64,000 nt of DNA from Tolypothrix tenuis PCC 7101 (lineage in GTDB: Bacteria; Cyanobacteriota; Cyanobacteriia; Cyanobacteriales; Nostocaceae). Every line of letters begins with the position of its first letter. Position 1 is the stretch's first letter. The stretch covers positions 2,973,977-3,037,976 of the forward strand of contig NZ_AP018248.1 of the NCBI RefSeq assembly GCF_002368295.1, read 5' to 3'. The translations under genes and the position numbers were made by a program. Under the pieces are notes generated by a model. The model saw nothing but the letters and a program-made list of their open reading frames with translations, searched no databases and was not told where the DNA came from. Positions 44,156 to 53,297 of this stretch are shown here, in pieces.

Positions 44156-44533
44156 ATGAGTTTTGAATCTAATGTTAAACTGACGATTGCGCTTATCAAT
44201 TTAGACTTAGATGCTGAAGAGCAGGAACTTGAAGCGCGAAATCTGCTACGAGAGGTTAAAGACTTAGATGTAGAAAGTGCAGAACTTGTAGCAGTCACAG
44301 AAACACCCGAAGGCTCAAAATCTATTGGTGGGTTTTTGGTAGGAGTTTTGCAGACAGAAGTAAGCCTTGCCAATTTTAAGCAACTGTTGGGGTTTTTGCG
44401 CGATCGCCTGAGTAATAAATCAATTGAATTAGAAGTAGAAGCTAACGGCAAGAAACTTAAAGTCAAAGCCAGCAGTCAGCAAGAGTTAGTTATGGCTATT
44501 GAACAGGCGCAAAAGTTTATAGAAGGCAGTTGA
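44156..44533 (+). CDS. EACC1-like effector-associated small protein
   Basis: This 125-residue soluble protein has a beta-alpha-beta layout: SNVKLTIALINLDLDAEEQEL, a helix NLLREVKDL, SAELVAVTETPEGSKSIGGFLVG, FKQLLGFLRDRLSNKSIELEVEANGKKLKVKASS and a final helix. This matches my recollection of effector-associated constant component 1 (EACC1). Those small proteins are coded next to caspase, CHAT or other effectors in predicted conflict systems. AAGGATACAAA precedes the ATG at 44156, which is better than the GTG at 44123. The gene lies 30 bases upstream of the caspase gene, so they form an operon. The molecular role of EACC1 is unproven; it is probably an adaptor or regulator of the effector. Confidence 0.75.
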   Translation: MSFESNVKLTIALINLDLDAEEQELEARNLLREVKDLDVESAELVAVTETPEGSKSIGGFLVGVLQTEVSLANFKQLLGFLRDRLSNKSIELEVEANGKKLKVKASSQQELVMAIEQAQKFIEGS

Positions 44534-44563
44534 GAAATTATATTACCCAAGAAAAACTCAGAG

Positions 44564-47002
44564 ATGGTGAAGATAGCACTGCTAATTGGAATTAGTCAGT
44601 ATCACCCTGACCTTACTTCCTTACCAGGAGTTGAGGAAGATATAAAAGCAATGCAACGAGTATTGCAAAATCAAAATATTTGCGGTTTCGACGAAGTAAA
44701 AACGCTCCTCAATTGCGATCGCCAAACCATAGTAGATGAGATTGAGCAATTATTTTCTCATAGTGAAAAAGAAGACCTTTTACTGTTGTATTTTTCTGGT
44801 CATGGCATCAAAGATGAGTATGGTCAACTTTACTTTGCCACTAGCATTACTCGCAAAGATGAGCGAGGAAAACTTCGCAAAGCAACAGCAGTAGAAGCCA
44901 GCTTTGTCCAGAAAATTATGAGCAATAGCCGCTCGAAGCGACAAGTAGTTATATTAGACTGTTGCTTTAGTGGAGCTTTTGCTGAAGGATTACCAAGTAA
45001 AGATGATGGTCTAGTCGATATTAAAAATCAACTAGGTGGCGAGGGAAGAGCAATTCTCACATCTTCGACTTCAGCCCAGTATTCTTTAGACTCGATTTAC
45101 ACCCGCTATCTAGTTAAAGGGCTTGAGACTGGTTTAGCAGATATAGATAATGATGGCAAGATTTCAGTTGAGGAACTGCACGAATACACTAAACAACAAG
45201 TTCAAGAAGCTGCTCCAGCGATGAAACCCGAAATATATCCTATCAAAGAAGGATTTAAAATCATCCTGGCTCAAGTACGAAATAACCCAGAGCTAATCTA
45301 TCGCCAAACAGTTGAGCGTCTTTGTGCTAAAGGAGAAATTTCTGATACTGGTCGCCTCATTTTAAATACACGAAGAGATACTTTAGAAATATTAGAATCA
45401 AGAGCTAAAGAAATTGAAGAAGAAGTTTTACTACCTTTCAAAACATATACAAAAAAATTGCATAAATATGAGGAGGTATATAGTAAAGCAATTAATTCCA
45501 AGAATCCTCTTAGTGAAGATACTCGTAATGAATTAAAAGAATTACAGCAAATTTTAGGGCTGAGAGATGAAGATATAATTCCCATTGAAGATGCTATAAA
45601 TGCTCGGTTTAATTCTCAAAAAAGCCATTATATTAAATATTTAAAATCCTTATTTATCTGTATTATTGGCGTAACTGTGGGTGTTTTTGTCGGATACATG
45701 GTTCGACCGCCACTTCAAACCTGTGCTAATAAAGAGCAGTATGTTTTAAATGACAGAATTAGCTTAGGTGAAGAAATTTTACTAAAACAAGTTACAAAAT
45801 CAGATAAAGAAGCTGGAGTTCAAGCATTTGCAAAAGGTGATTGTCTGACTGCTATTTACCAGTTTGAATCTTACCGGAAAACTAATCCGACTGACCCGGA
45901 AGCATTAATTTACTTGAATAATGCTAAAGCTCGTCAGAAAGGAGATCAGATCAAAATTGCCGTGAGTGTACCTATCGGTACAACTCAATCTGTTGCAGAA
46001 GAGATACTGAGGGGTGCTGCTCAAGCCCAAAATGAAGTAAATAAAAGTGATGGCATTAATGGCAAACTCTTGGAGATGGCGATCGCAAATGATAATAATG
46101 ACCCAACCGATGCAGTACAGATGGCCAATCAGTTTGTTAAAGACACCAAAATCTTGGCCGTAGTGGGACACAATGCTAGTAATGCCTCTATTCCTGCGGC
46201 CTATGTCTATCAAAAAAATGGGTTAGTTATGATGTCTCCTACCAGTTTTGCCCAAAATCTTTCTAATACTGGTAACTATATCTTTCGCACAGTTCCTGAT
46301 GTCAGTGGAATGGCAGAGAAGCTGTCTTATTATGCTGTCAATACAGCGAGAAAAACTAATATTCTGATCTGTGTTGATTCTAAAGCAGTTGATAATCAAT
46401 CCTTTAAGGATGAGTTAATCAAACACATCACATCTGCTGGCGGCAAGATTAATCCCACAAATTGTGATGTTTCTTCTCCAGATTTTAACCCTAGTGCCGT
46501 CATTTCTCAAGCTATCAATAGTAGGGCAGATGGATTGGTATTAGGTCTCTACATTGACAAAATTAAGAAAGGTTTAGCGGTGGTACAAGCTAATAAGGGA
46601 CAACTAGCACTATTCAGTAGTCCCACTCTCTACACAAGTGAAACATTAAAGGTCGGTAAAGCTAATATTGACGGTATGATAGTCGCTGCGCCTTGGCATT
46701 CTGCGGCATTTCCTCATAATCCTTTTCTGCAAAAATCGCAAAATCTTTGGCGTGCATCGGTAAACTGGCGAACAGCTACAGCTTATGATGCAACTAATGC
46801 AATTATCGCTGGCTTACAGCAAAATATTACACGTGACGGATTACCACAAGTACTGCACAGTCGAAATTTTGCAGTTGATGGTGCGACAGGTAAGATTCAG
46901 TTTTCACAAAATGGCGATCGCATGAATAACCCTATATTTTTAGTCAAAGTTAAACAAAAACCTGGTAAAAATGAATATGAATTTGTACCTGTTCAACCTT
47001 AA
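44564..47002 (+). CDS. Membrane-anchored caspase (peptidase C14) with LivK-like extracellular sensor
   Basis: The 812-residue protein begins with a caspase/metacaspase domain (residues about 1-235). His80 in FSGHG and Cys134 in LDCCFSGAF form the dyad. Near residue 193 it carries an EF-hand-like loop, DIDNDGKISVEE, suggesting calcium binding. A helical linker follows, with a membrane helix at about 359-380 (LFICIIGVTVGVFVGYMV). A short TPR-like stretch comes next (AGVQAFAKGDCLTAIYQFESY). A periplasmic-binding-protein type 1 domain (about 460-810, IKIAVSVPIGTTQSVAEEILRGAAQA) resembles branched-chain amino-acid receptors. The protease would be inside and the ligand sensor outside. It follows the EACC1-like gene. 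Ligand binding controlling proteolysis is a natural inference, not shown. Confidence 0.9.
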   Translation: MVKIALLIGISQYHPDLTSLPGVEEDIKAMQRVLQNQNICGFDEVKTLLNCDRQTIVDEIEQLFSHSEKEDLLLLYFSGHGIKDEYGQLYFATSITRKDERGKLRKATAVEASFVQKIMSNSRSKRQVVILDCCFSGAFAEGLPSKDDGLVDIKNQLGGEGRAILTSSTSAQYSLDSIYTRYLVKGLETGLADIDNDGKISVEELHEYTKQQVQEAAPAMKPEIYPIKEGFKIILAQVRNNPELIYRQTVERLCAKGEISDTGRLILNTRRDTLEILESRAKEIEEEVLLPFKTYTKKLHKYEEVYSKAINSKNPLSEDTRNELKELQQILGLRDEDIIPIEDAINARFNSQKSHYIKYLKSLFICIIGVTVGVFVGYMVRPPLQTCANKEQYVLNDRISLGEEILLKQVTKSDKEAGVQAFAKGDCLTAIYQFESYRKTNPTDPEALIYLNNAKARQKGDQIKIAVSVPIGTTQSVAEEILRGAAQAQNEVNKSDGINGKLLEMAIANDNNDPTDAVQMANQFVKDTKILAVVGHNASNASIPAAYVYQKNGLVMMSPTSFAQNLSNTGNYIFRTVPDVSGMAEKLSYYAVNTARKTNILICVDSKAVDNQSFKDELIKHITSAGGKINPTNCDVSSPDFNPSAVISQAINSRADGLVLGLYIDKIKKGLAVVQANKGQLALFSSPTLYTSETLKVGKANIDGMIVAAPWHSAAFPHNPFLQKSQNLWRASVNWRTATAYDATNAIIAGLQQNITRDGLPQVLHSRNFAVDGATGKIQFSQNGDRMNNPIFLVKVKQKPGKNEYEFVPVQP

Positions 47003-47281
47003 TTAAGGTAAGTTGTATTATTACTTCAGACTATACAGCTTCATAAAGAATTGGTATAACCCTTGTTGTGTGTATCGCCAAAGTGCTGGAACTCCCAATA
47101 TTTCATAGTTATTAAATCGCGTGTGGGGGTTCGCCTCAACCCTTATAACCTTTTTAAGACAAATTTTGAATTGGTATTACTTTCTGTTAAATAATTAGAT
47201 ATATATTGCAGTTTTTTCATTAAAATTAAAAATATAGTACAAACAAATCTAGATTTTATAACCATCCAATTTCTGCAATCT

Positions 47282-47545
47282 ATGGAAATAACAAAAGTAT
47301 CTAGTGAAGGGCAAATTATGCTTCCTGAAGAATTACTCAAAGCTTCAGGCTGGGAAATTGGGCAGGAATTAATAGCAATTAATCTAGGTGATGGTATTCT
47401 TCTTAAACCTAAGAAACCTTTTGCAGAAACCAAATTACATGATGTTGCTGGCTGCTTAAAATATGAAGGCTCACCAAAATCTTTAGAAGATATGAATTAT
47501 GCTATCCGTCAAGGTGTAGAGGAATCATGGAATGGTGGCAGTTGA
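47282..47545 (+). CDS. vapB: AbrB/MazE-type antitoxin
   Basis: The 87-residue protein has the SpoVT-AbrB swapped-hairpin DNA-binding start (MEITKVSSEGQIMLPEELLKASGWEIGQEL) and a flexible acidic C-terminus suited to toxin neutralisation. It overlaps the PIN gene by 14 bases (47532-47545), the usual antitoxin-first order. It should repress its own promoter with the toxin. No palindromic operator was picked out in the AT-rich leader. Confidence 0.9.
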   Translation: MEITKVSSEGQIMLPEELLKASGWEIGQELIAINLGDGILLKPKKPFAETKLHDVAGCLKYEGSPKSLEDMNYAIRQGVEESWNGGS

Positions 47546-47921
47546 TACTAATATAATTGTACGTCTATTGACCCAAGATGATGAATTACAGTATCGAAAG
47601 AGTCTAGAGATTTTTCAAAACCAAGATATTTTCATACCAGATACAGTTGTTCTAGAAACCGAGTGGGTACTAAGGTTTGCTTATAAGTTTAAACCTGTTG
47701 AAATATGTACAGCTTTAAGAAAGCTTTTCGGTTTGCCAAATGTCCATCTGAGTAATGCTATTCTAGTTTTTCAGGCGCTGCAATGGCATGAATCAGGCTT
47801 AGATTTTGCTGATGCGTATCATCTAGCCCAAAGTCAAAATCATGTAGAATTTTACACTTTTGATGAGAAATTTGTGAAAAAAGCTAAGGGTGTAACTACC
47901 TGTGAAGTCAAACTACCTTAG
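47532..47921 (+). CDS. vapC: PIN-domain ribonuclease toxin (VapC-like)
   Basis: The 129-residue protein has the acidic PIN pocket: VDTNIIVRLL (Asp5), an ETEW segment with the central Glu, ADAYH (Asp) and FYTFDEKF (last Asp). Such proteins cleave tRNA or rRNA when the antitoxin is lost. The start overlaps the antitoxin gene by 14 bases, implying translational coupling. A MITE begins 9 bases after the stop codon. Confidence 0.92.
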   Translation: MVAVDTNIIVRLLTQDDELQYRKSLEIFQNQDIFIPDTVVLETEWVLRFAYKFKPVEICTALRKLFGLPNVHLSNAILVFQALQWHESGLDFADAYHLAQSQNHVEFYTFDEKFVKKAKGVTTCEVKLP

Positions 47922-47929
47922 TTATATTA

Positions 47930-48027
47930 ATACCAATTCAAATAATGTTAGCAACAGATAAATCACTCGGAGGGCACAGCAGTGCTGTGCCCCTACCTAT
48001 TTGTCACATTCTTTTTTTAAGTTGGTA
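47930..48027. mobile_element. 98-bp MITE-like palindromic repeat
   Basis: The ends are ATACCAATTCAAATAATG and a complementary ATTC...AAGTTGGTAT. The centre is the near-perfect palindrome GGGCACAGCAGTGCTGTGCC. It is related to the element at 42146-42245. Confidence 0.7.
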
Positions 48028-48047
48028 TAAATTGGTATGACAATAAA

Positions 48048-48085
48048 AGCATTCCAATTACCAATTACCAATTACCTAGTACCAA
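48048..48085 (+). repeat. Short STRR array of CCAATTA units
   Basis: A few tandem CCAATTA units lie between vapC and mutS. It is the same unit as the array at 40754-40868. Confidence 0.7.
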
Positions 48086-48094
48086 TGCTCATTT

Positions 48095-50686
48095 TTAATC
48101 CAGATTTTGTAAGCCCATCGCAATTTTACTGTGCTTTTCAATTTGACCCATGACTTGTTTTGCTCGTTTAATTACCACAGCTGGTAAACCCGCCAACCTT
48201 CCCGCTTCAATACCGTAAGATTTATCAGCGCCCCCTGGTTGCACTTGGTGTAAAAAGATAATTTGGTCGGGTAATTCTTTGACTGTTACCTGATAATTAG
48301 CCACATTTGCTAACATTCCTGCGAGTTCGTTTAACTCGTGGTAATGGGTAGCAAAAATTGTCCTGGCTTTGATATCTGTTGCTAAATACTCAGCTACCGC
48401 CCAAGCGATAGATAGTCCATCAAAGGTTGCAGTTCCCCGGCCAATTTCATCTAAAAGGACGAGCGATCGCGATGTGGCATGATTGAGAATATTGGCGGTT
48501 TCGTTCATCTCTACCATAAAGGTAGATTGACCTGTAGCTAAATCATCAACTGCACCCACACGGGTAAAAATGCGATCGCAAACACCCAACTTGGCAAATC
48601 TCGCTGGGACAAAACTTCCTGTTTGCGCCATTAACTGAATTAAGCCTACCTGACGCAAATAACAACTCTTACCGCTAGCATTCGGCCCAGTCAGAATAAT
48701 TAAATCTGGGTTGTCATTTGTCATTTGTCCTTTGTCATCTGTAGCTGACTGGTGACCTAATTGTGTGGAGTTGGGGACAAAGAAGCCCGAAGGTATTGAC
48801 TGTTCCACTACCGGATGTCGCCCATCAACAATTTGAATTTCTCGCCCAGGAACCATTTGCGGGCGACAATAGCCTTGATTTACCGCCAACTCAGCTAAAC
48901 CACACAATACATCTACAGCCGCTACAGCGCGTGAAAGATTGCGAATTACTTCCGCTTGTTCTCCCACTTCTTCCCGCAGGGCAACAAAAATCTCATATTC
49001 CAATTGATTTAAATCATCACGGGCGGAAAGAATTCGGGCTTCCCGTTCTTTTAATTCGGGAGTGATGTAACGTTCCTCATTGGTTAGCGTTTGTTTGCGG
49101 ATGTAATTACTGGGAACTTGGTCAGATTTCGCACGAGAAATACTGATGTAGTAACCGAAGGTTTTATTAAATCCTACCTTTAAAGTGGGGATGCCCGTCT
49201 TCGACCTTTCGTCAACTTCCAAGTTAGCAATCCACTGCTGATCCGCTTCTACAGTGGCTTTGCTCTCATCCAATAAATTATTCACACCAGAGCGAATCAA
49301 ACCACCTTCTTTAATATGTATGGGTGGTGACTCAACAATATGGGCGTGTAATTTTTGTGCCAACTCTTCTAATTTTGCGGGTACTTTCTGCAAAGCCCTT
49401 AAGAAGGGTGAATAAGCTTCGCTGACTAACTCTGATAATTCTGGTAGGCGAGAGAGGGAATCTGCTAAAGCGACTAAATCTTTAGCGTTCGCAGTCCCCG
49501 AACCAGCCCTACCCGTTAACCGTTCCAAGTCATAAATTTGGCGTAGTAACTGTCGCAAATCTTGACGTAATGCTGTATTTTCGACTAATTCTTGAATTGT
49601 ATCTTGCCTGGCTTGAATGCCTTTAATATCAATGAGTGGTTGCAGTAACCACCGCCGCAAAGCCCGCCCACCCATAGCGGTATTCGTTCTATCTAACGCC
49701 CAAAGTAGGGAACCGTGAAAAGTGCCATCACGTACAGTTTGGGTAATTTCTAAGTTACGCCGGGTTTGATGGTCAACAATGAGATAATCGGTAACCGTAT
49801 AGGTGCGTAATAACTGCAGCGGGACGGAGTTTTCTTTTTGCGTATCTGCCAAATATTCTAAAAGACCGCCAGCAGCCCGCACAGCTAAGGGCAAATGTTC
49901 GCAACCAAGACCTTCGAGCGATCGCACTTTGAATTTCTGCAATAATCTACTTCTAGCTTCTCCCGCAGAAAATGGCACTTGCGATCGCAAACTATAACAA
50001 AACGCTGGCGGTAAACATTGCGGCAGATGGGGCGAAGTTTCTCCCGGACGCAATATACTACCTAAATCTGGCGCATTCGTAGGAAACAGCACCTCGGAAG
50101 GCTGTAAACGCATTAACTCTTGAGTCAGGTGTTCTAAATCACTTCCTTGAGTTGTAAGAAATTCTCCCGTTGATATATCTGCATAGGCTAAACCCCAATG
50201 AGTAGCCGCAATTACCACAGCAGCTAGGTAATTATTGCGACTTGCTTTCAGCATTCCTTCTTCTAGCAACGTCCCAGGGGTAAGGATGCGTGTCACTTCA
50301 CGCCGTACCAAACCCACAGCTTCCGAAGCATCTTCTACTTGGTCACAAATCACCACAGCGTAGCCTTTCTCTACCAATTGGGTAGTGTAGCGTTCCCAAG
50401 CGTGGTGAGGTACACCAGTCATCGCCACCCGTCCAACTTCACCACCGTGTTTGCTAGTCAGAACTAGTTCCAGTTCGCGAGATACAGTAACAGCATCTTG
50501 GAAAAAAGTTTCAAAGAAATCCCCTACCCGATATAGCAGCAGCGCATGAGGATACTTATCCTTCATTTCTACATAATGCTGATACATCTTACTCAGCTTG
50601 CTGCGGTCTACCAGTCGCGTGTCCGAGTGAGGCGCAGTTGGATGATTGGATTCCGTTGGCTGAAATTCAGAATCAAAAGCTGTCAT
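48095..50686 (-). CDS. mutS: DNA mismatch repair protein MutS
   Basis: The 863-residue protein has the mismatch-sensing N-terminus (GDFFETF, matching the Phe-x-Glu wedge) and connector, lever and clamp domains. The ABC-type ATPase has Walker A GPNASGKSCY and the signature region LLDEIGRGTATFDG, with ATHYHEL after it. Length is normal for MutS1. Just before the ATPase, residues about 652-663 (ATDDKGQMTNDN) are encoded by TTGTCAT-type heptamers (48711-48742). This looks like an STRR insertion in a surface linker between VPNSTQL and PDLIILTGPNASGKS. The frame is kept, so the protein is probably functional. The ATG at 50686 is the natural start. Confidence 0.97.
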   Translation of the reverse strand: MTAFDSEFQPTESNHPTAPHSDTRLVDRSKLSKMYQHYVEMKDKYPHALLLYRVGDFFETFFQDAVTVSRELELVLTSKHGGEVGRVAMTGVPHHAWERYTTQLVEKGYAVVICDQVEDASEAVGLVRREVTRILTPGTLLEEGMLKASRNNYLAAVVIAATHWGLAYADISTGEFLTTQGSDLEHLTQELMRLQPSEVLFPTNAPDLGSILRPGETSPHLPQCLPPAFCYSLRSQVPFSAGEARSRLLQKFKVRSLEGLGCEHLPLAVRAAGGLLEYLADTQKENSVPLQLLRTYTVTDYLIVDHQTRRNLEITQTVRDGTFHGSLLWALDRTNTAMGGRALRRWLLQPLIDIKGIQARQDTIQELVENTALRQDLRQLLRQIYDLERLTGRAGSGTANAKDLVALADSLSRLPELSELVSEAYSPFLRALQKVPAKLEELAQKLHAHIVESPPIHIKEGGLIRSGVNNLLDESKATVEADQQWIANLEVDERSKTGIPTLKVGFNKTFGYYISISRAKSDQVPSNYIRKQTLTNEERYITPELKEREARILSARDDLNQLEYEIFVALREEVGEQAEVIRNLSRAVAAVDVLCGLAELAVNQGYCRPQMVPGREIQIVDGRHPVVEQSIPSGFFVPNSTQLGHQSATDDKGQMTNDNPDLIILTGPNASGKSCYLRQVGLIQLMAQTGSFVPARFAKLGVCDRIFTRVGAVDDLATGQSTFMVEMNETANILNHATSRSLVLLDEIGRGTATFDGLSIAWAVAEYLATDIKARTIFATHYHELNELAGMLANVANYQVTVKELPDQIIFLHQVQPGGADKSYGIEAGRLAGLPAVVIKRAKQVMGQIEKHSKIAMGLQNLD
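48711..48742 (-). repeat. STRR heptamers inside mutS
   Basis: Four to five TTTGTCA-like units lie in the coding sequence. The same unit appears outside genes at about 56775-56813 and 59700-59725. Confidence 0.65.
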
Positions 50687-51097
50687 AAATACTAGGAGTT
50701 ACGCACGGCAAAGCCACAACATCCGATGATAACGTGATTGATACTTGAATTGCGATCGCTCCAGGTTTTTTTATTTTTTCTTGACTTGGAAGTTACTATT
50801 ATGCTACTTCACTTGGATTAAAATTCTTTTCTCTGGTTTCTAAATGTAGGGTAATACAGTCACAACAATCATTGCCCAGCATTCTTGTGATTTTATCTCA
50901 CAATCAGGGCAACCTAAATTGCAAGGTCTGATTAACTTTGCAATTGTGGCAATGGTTGTTTGAGTTGTGATATCAAGTCTGCTAGATGAAAGATAATTTA
51001 TCTATGCAAAAACCTTAAAACTTGCTCCTGTATGGTGAGTCTTTAAACTGACAAGATATTACCAAAAATTTTACTTCAACGGTAAAGGATTGAAAGT
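50687..51097. other. Divergent intergenic region between mutS and the histidine kinase
   Basis: This is 411 bp with one HIP1 site near 50753. No ORF, RNA or repeat array was recognised. Confidence 0.5.
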
Positions 51098-52486
51098 ATG
51101 CTGGCGATGCATAGTATGAAAATTGCTCATGAGTTGAACTTACAATTAAATTCAACTTTGAAAGAATTACCACTGTGGTCAGTTTACGTTGAGGTAACGC
51201 GTACAGTAAATGATTTAACTATTCTATTTAAGGAAGAACCTTTATTACCAGGAATTATCATCACCAGAGATGAAAAATATATAGGGATGATTTCGCGGCA
51301 AAGATTTTTTGAACATATGAGTCGCCCCTATAGTTTATCTCTATTTGCATCTCGCCCTACGGAACATCTGGTTAATTTTCTCCAGCCAGAGGTATGCATA
51401 CTTCCTGAAGCTACGCTGATTGTGGAAGCAAATCAGATCGCATTACAAAGAAAGCCTCAACTAGTTTATGAACCGATTCTCATAGAAAGTAAATCTGGGA
51501 ATTATCAACTATTGGACTTTCATCAGTTACTTGTAGCCCATTCCCAAATTCATGTTTTAACCCTTGACCAACTTCAGCAAGTAAAAGCAGAGTCTAAAAG
51601 TACGAAAGCAGGTTTTCAGCATCTAAAGCAGAATTATACAAGATTACTACAAAATGAAAAAATGGCAGCGTTAGGACAACTGGTAGCTGGAATTGCCCAT
51701 GAAATTAATAACCCAGTCAGCTTTATTGCGGGTAATCTTGTTTATGCTATTAACTACAGTCAAGATTTACTAGATGTAATTAACCTATATCAAAAATATT
51801 ATCCCGAACCAGTCGCAGAAATTCAAACTGCGATCGCGGAGATTGAACTAGATTTTCTCAGTGCTGATTTTCTGCAATTACTTAATTCTATGAAAGTCGG
51901 TACAAACCGTATTCAAGAAATAGTTTTGGCTTTACGCAACTTCTCTCGCTTTGATGAATCTGAACGAAAAAAAGTCAATATTCATGCAGGTATTGATAGT
52001 ACTTTATTAATGTTGCAAAGTCGTCTCAAAAACCACCAAACTGGGCAAATAATCACCGTTATCAAAGAATATGGTGATTTGCCTTTGGTAGAATGCTATC
52101 CTGGGCTAATTAATCAAGTATTTATGAATATTATTGCTAATGCTATTGATGCTCTATTTGAAAGTTTTAATTTCTCTGGTAAAACTTGTAATTTACCTGA
52201 ATCTTCTCCTAAGTATCCCCTAATTCGTATTCAGACAGAATTAATTAATGACAAACTAGTAGTTATTCGCATTGCCGATAATGGTGCAGGAATTCCCAAA
52301 AATATTCAAAAGCAATTATTTGACCCTTTTTTCACCACTAAACCTGTTGGTAAAGGTACGGGATTGGGGCTATCTATCAGCTATCAAATTGTGGTTGAAA
52401 AACATGGTGGTCAACTGCACTACAAGTCTACAGTTGGTGAAGGTACAGAGTTTATAATTACTATTCCTATAGAAATTAATGGATAA
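51098..52486 (+). CDS. Sensor histidine kinase with CBS-like N-terminal region
   Basis: The 462-residue soluble kinase has an N-terminal part (about 20-150) that resembles a degenerate CBS pair (PGIIITRDEKYIGMISRQRFFEHM and PILIESKSGNYQLLDFHQLL). A coiled-coil linker follows. The HisKA-type helix has the phosphoacceptor His in LVAGIAHEINNPVSFIAGN. The HATPase domain has VFMNIIANAIDAL, DNGAGIPKN and GKGTGLGLSIS. There is no membrane helix, so it senses an internal signal, possibly a nucleotide if the CBS reading is correct. No response regulator lies next to it, so the partner is unknown. Confidence 0.88.
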   Translation: MLAMHSMKIAHELNLQLNSTLKELPLWSVYVEVTRTVNDLTILFKEEPLLPGIIITRDEKYIGMISRQRFFEHMSRPYSLSLFASRPTEHLVNFLQPEVCILPEATLIVEANQIALQRKPQLVYEPILIESKSGNYQLLDFHQLLVAHSQIHVLTLDQLQQVKAESKSTKAGFQHLKQNYTRLLQNEKMAALGQLVAGIAHEINNPVSFIAGNLVYAINYSQDLLDVINLYQKYYPEPVAEIQTAIAEIELDFLSADFLQLLNSMKVGTNRIQEIVLALRNFSRFDESERKKVNIHAGIDSTLLMLQSRLKNHQTGQIITVIKEYGDLPLVECYPGLINQVFMNIIANAIDALFESFNFSGKTCNLPESSPKYPLIRIQTELINDKLVVIRIADNGAGIPKNIQKQLFDPFFTTKPVGKGTGLGLSISYQIVVEKHGGQLHYKSTVGEGTEFIITIPIEING

Positions 52487-53078
52487 CCAGCTACTAATTT
52501 TAGATTTTGGATTACCAATCATAAATCCCATTGGTATATGACAGCAGTATTTACTGGTTACATAAAATACATCTATGCTTTGTGTAATGTCATTTCCGGT
52601 GGAGATTGTACCTCATGCAATTGCAAGAAGCTGTAAATAAGGTGGAATGTCACTTACTTTAGCGAGATTTAGATCCCCGACTTTTTCAACAATTTGGGTA
52701 TCTAGGCAGCAACTTTTGCTTAAGTAAGTGCTATTTGTAAATAGGGTGTGTTACGCGTAGGGTTACATATAGCCTTTTCAACGAGGGTTCTGTAGTTGCT
52801 AATACCCTCAAGTCTGTTGTAGTAATACTAAATTTTGTATAAAAAATCTCATATTTCTTGTCTGTTATCTATACTATTTAGTAGTTATTTTGGAAACACT
52901 GATAGGTTGTCATTGGCTCTGGCTATTTTAAATTTTTTGTGACAAAATTTAATTTTTCATTGCCTACCTGAACGAGTATGTTAACAAATCAAATATATTC
53001 ACCAATTTTTCAAATTTTCTAGATATTCTAGAATCACAAATTGAATTCTTTGCTACATTTTTGAAGAGAGGATAATCC
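52487..53078. other. Intergenic region with a degraded dispersed repeat
   Basis: It contains a copy of the 32043-32110 repeat at 52661-52736, in which the hairpin's right arm has decayed. AT-rich sequence without genes follows. A GAGAGG ribosome-binding site ends the region. Confidence 0.6.
52661..52736 (+). repeat. Second, decayed copy of the dhaL-downstream repeat
   Basis: It starts GCGAGATTTAGATCCCCGAC and continues to GCAGC and TTTTGCTTAAGTAAGT, parallel to 32043-32110. The second arm of the hairpin is mutated. Confidence 0.6.
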
Positions 53079-53285
53079 ATGACTATTTGGGTAAATGAGC
53101 AAATTGATCCGTCTGGCATGATTCATGCTTGTATTGCCTGTTGCGATGAATCTCAAGCCAAAGATTGTCATGAATCATTTGAGCAGAATTTGAGTGACAC
53201 ACAAAAGGCTTCTGGCTGGCTAGCACAAATGAGGATAGTTGAGAATTGGGATGATGTTCCAGTCAATGCGTTAAAGCTTGACTAG
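53079..53285 (+). CDS. Small Cys-containing conserved protein, function unknown
   Basis: The 68-residue protein (MTIWVNEQIDPSGMIHACIACCDESQAKDCHES, then QKASGWLAQMRIVENWDDVP) has four Cys in a C-x2-CC-x7-C arrangement with His nearby. This could bind metal or form disulfides. GAGAGG before the ATG and strong coding character support it. I believe close relatives exist in Nostocales as hypothetical proteins, but no function is known to me. It is convergent with the GH57 gene. Confidence 0.7.
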   Translation: MTIWVNEQIDPSGMIHACIACCDESQAKDCHESFEQNLSDTQKASGWLAQMRIVENWDDVPVNALKLD

Positions 53286-53297
53286 ATGTTTGGGGTT

